From Pseudomonas sp. DTU12.3 (lineage in GTDB: Bacteria; Pseudomonadota; Gammaproteobacteria; Pseudomonadales; Pseudomonadaceae): a stretch of 64,000 nucleotides of DNA. Below the pieces are notes generated by a model that had not been told where the DNA came from, ran no database searches, and was given only the letters and a program-made list of their open reading frames with translations. Below are positions 63,938 through 64,000 of the stretch, one piece after another. Positions within the stretch are counted from its first letter, which is position 1; every line of letters starts with the position of its first letter. The DNA lies in assembly GCF_004124275.1 (NCBI RefSeq), contig NZ_CP027218.1:3351501-3415500 (forward strand), given 5' to 3'. Both the position numbers and the translations under genes were made by a program.

Positions 63938-64000
63938 ATGAGCCCTGTGCCTCAGAACATTTCAATCTCCAGCATCACGCCAAAGCCTCTTATCCCAACA
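63938..64000 (+). CDS. Possible start of a gene running off the window
   Basis: An ATG at 63938 opens a frame still open at the window end: MSPVPQNISISSITPKPLIP. No good Shine-Dalgarno is seen. Upstream 63847-63937 is strikingly AT-rich for this genome (TAATACATTATTTAACATAA). The Pro/Ser/Ile-rich N-terminus would fit a secreted or accessory protein, but 21 codons are too few to judge. Confidence 0.35.
   Translation, partial: MSPVPQNISISSITPKPLIPT

Overview
The window looks like chromosomal DNA of a fluorescent-group Pseudomonas. The GC content is high and codon use is strongly GC3-biased. REP/REPIN repeats of the Pseudomonas type sit between many genes. The gene set is also typical: membrane PQQ glucose dehydrogenase with OprB, OprD and FadL porins, SpuC/Puu polyamine genes, ProP, a DUF6124 gene, and a selenocysteine formate dehydrogenase locus. 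This assignment rests on family recognition, not on a database search.

Layout. 1-4.9 kb: the 3' end of a membrane-protein gene, a small hypothetical gene, a CPA1-type cation/proton antiporter, a YghA-like short-chain dehydrogenase and a MalY/PatB-type PLP enzyme, separated by REPINs. 5.0-14.35 kb: a compact selenocysteine module with fdnG (in-frame UGA plus a SECIS-like hairpin), fdnH, fdnI, fdhE, selA, selB and tRNA-Sec (selC). It holds the selenoenzyme and its dedicated decoding factors; selD is not in the window. 14.4-16 kb: repeats, a parD antitoxin with a frameshifted parE, and a DUF6124 gene. 16-26.2 kb: OprD porin, SpuC-like transaminase with a divergent TetR regulator, FadL-type porin with a small membrane protein, and three inner-membrane transport genes (AI-2E/PerM family, MscS channel, AAE exchanger).

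26.3-43.4 kb (minus strand) holds the most unusual locus: a 3771-residue repeat protein followed by TolC, a periplasmic adaptor, a second adaptor with a GAF-like N-terminal region, and an M50 (site-2-protease-like) membrane protein fused to an adaptor domain. The genes overlap or nearly touch, so they read as one operon. It resembles a type I secretion locus but contains no ABC ATPase. The giant protein has no Sec signal and no RTX nonapeptides, and it carries an N-terminal LEPR motif.

43.7-56 kb: a DUF2092 protein with an Asn-rich exported partner, DUF502 protein, ProP, a GlxA-type regulator, an arylsulfotransferase-like protein, an SDR/HxlR divergent pair, and a puuB-puuR-puuA-like polyamine cluster followed by a DUF2252 gene whose stop codon begins a 9-bp tandem repeat. 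56-64 kb: OprB and Gcd (periplasmic glucose oxidation), a bestrophin-like channel, an ASCH protein, a class V aminotransferase, a thymidylate-kinase-like P-loop protein, and an AT-rich end where another reading frame opens and runs off the window.
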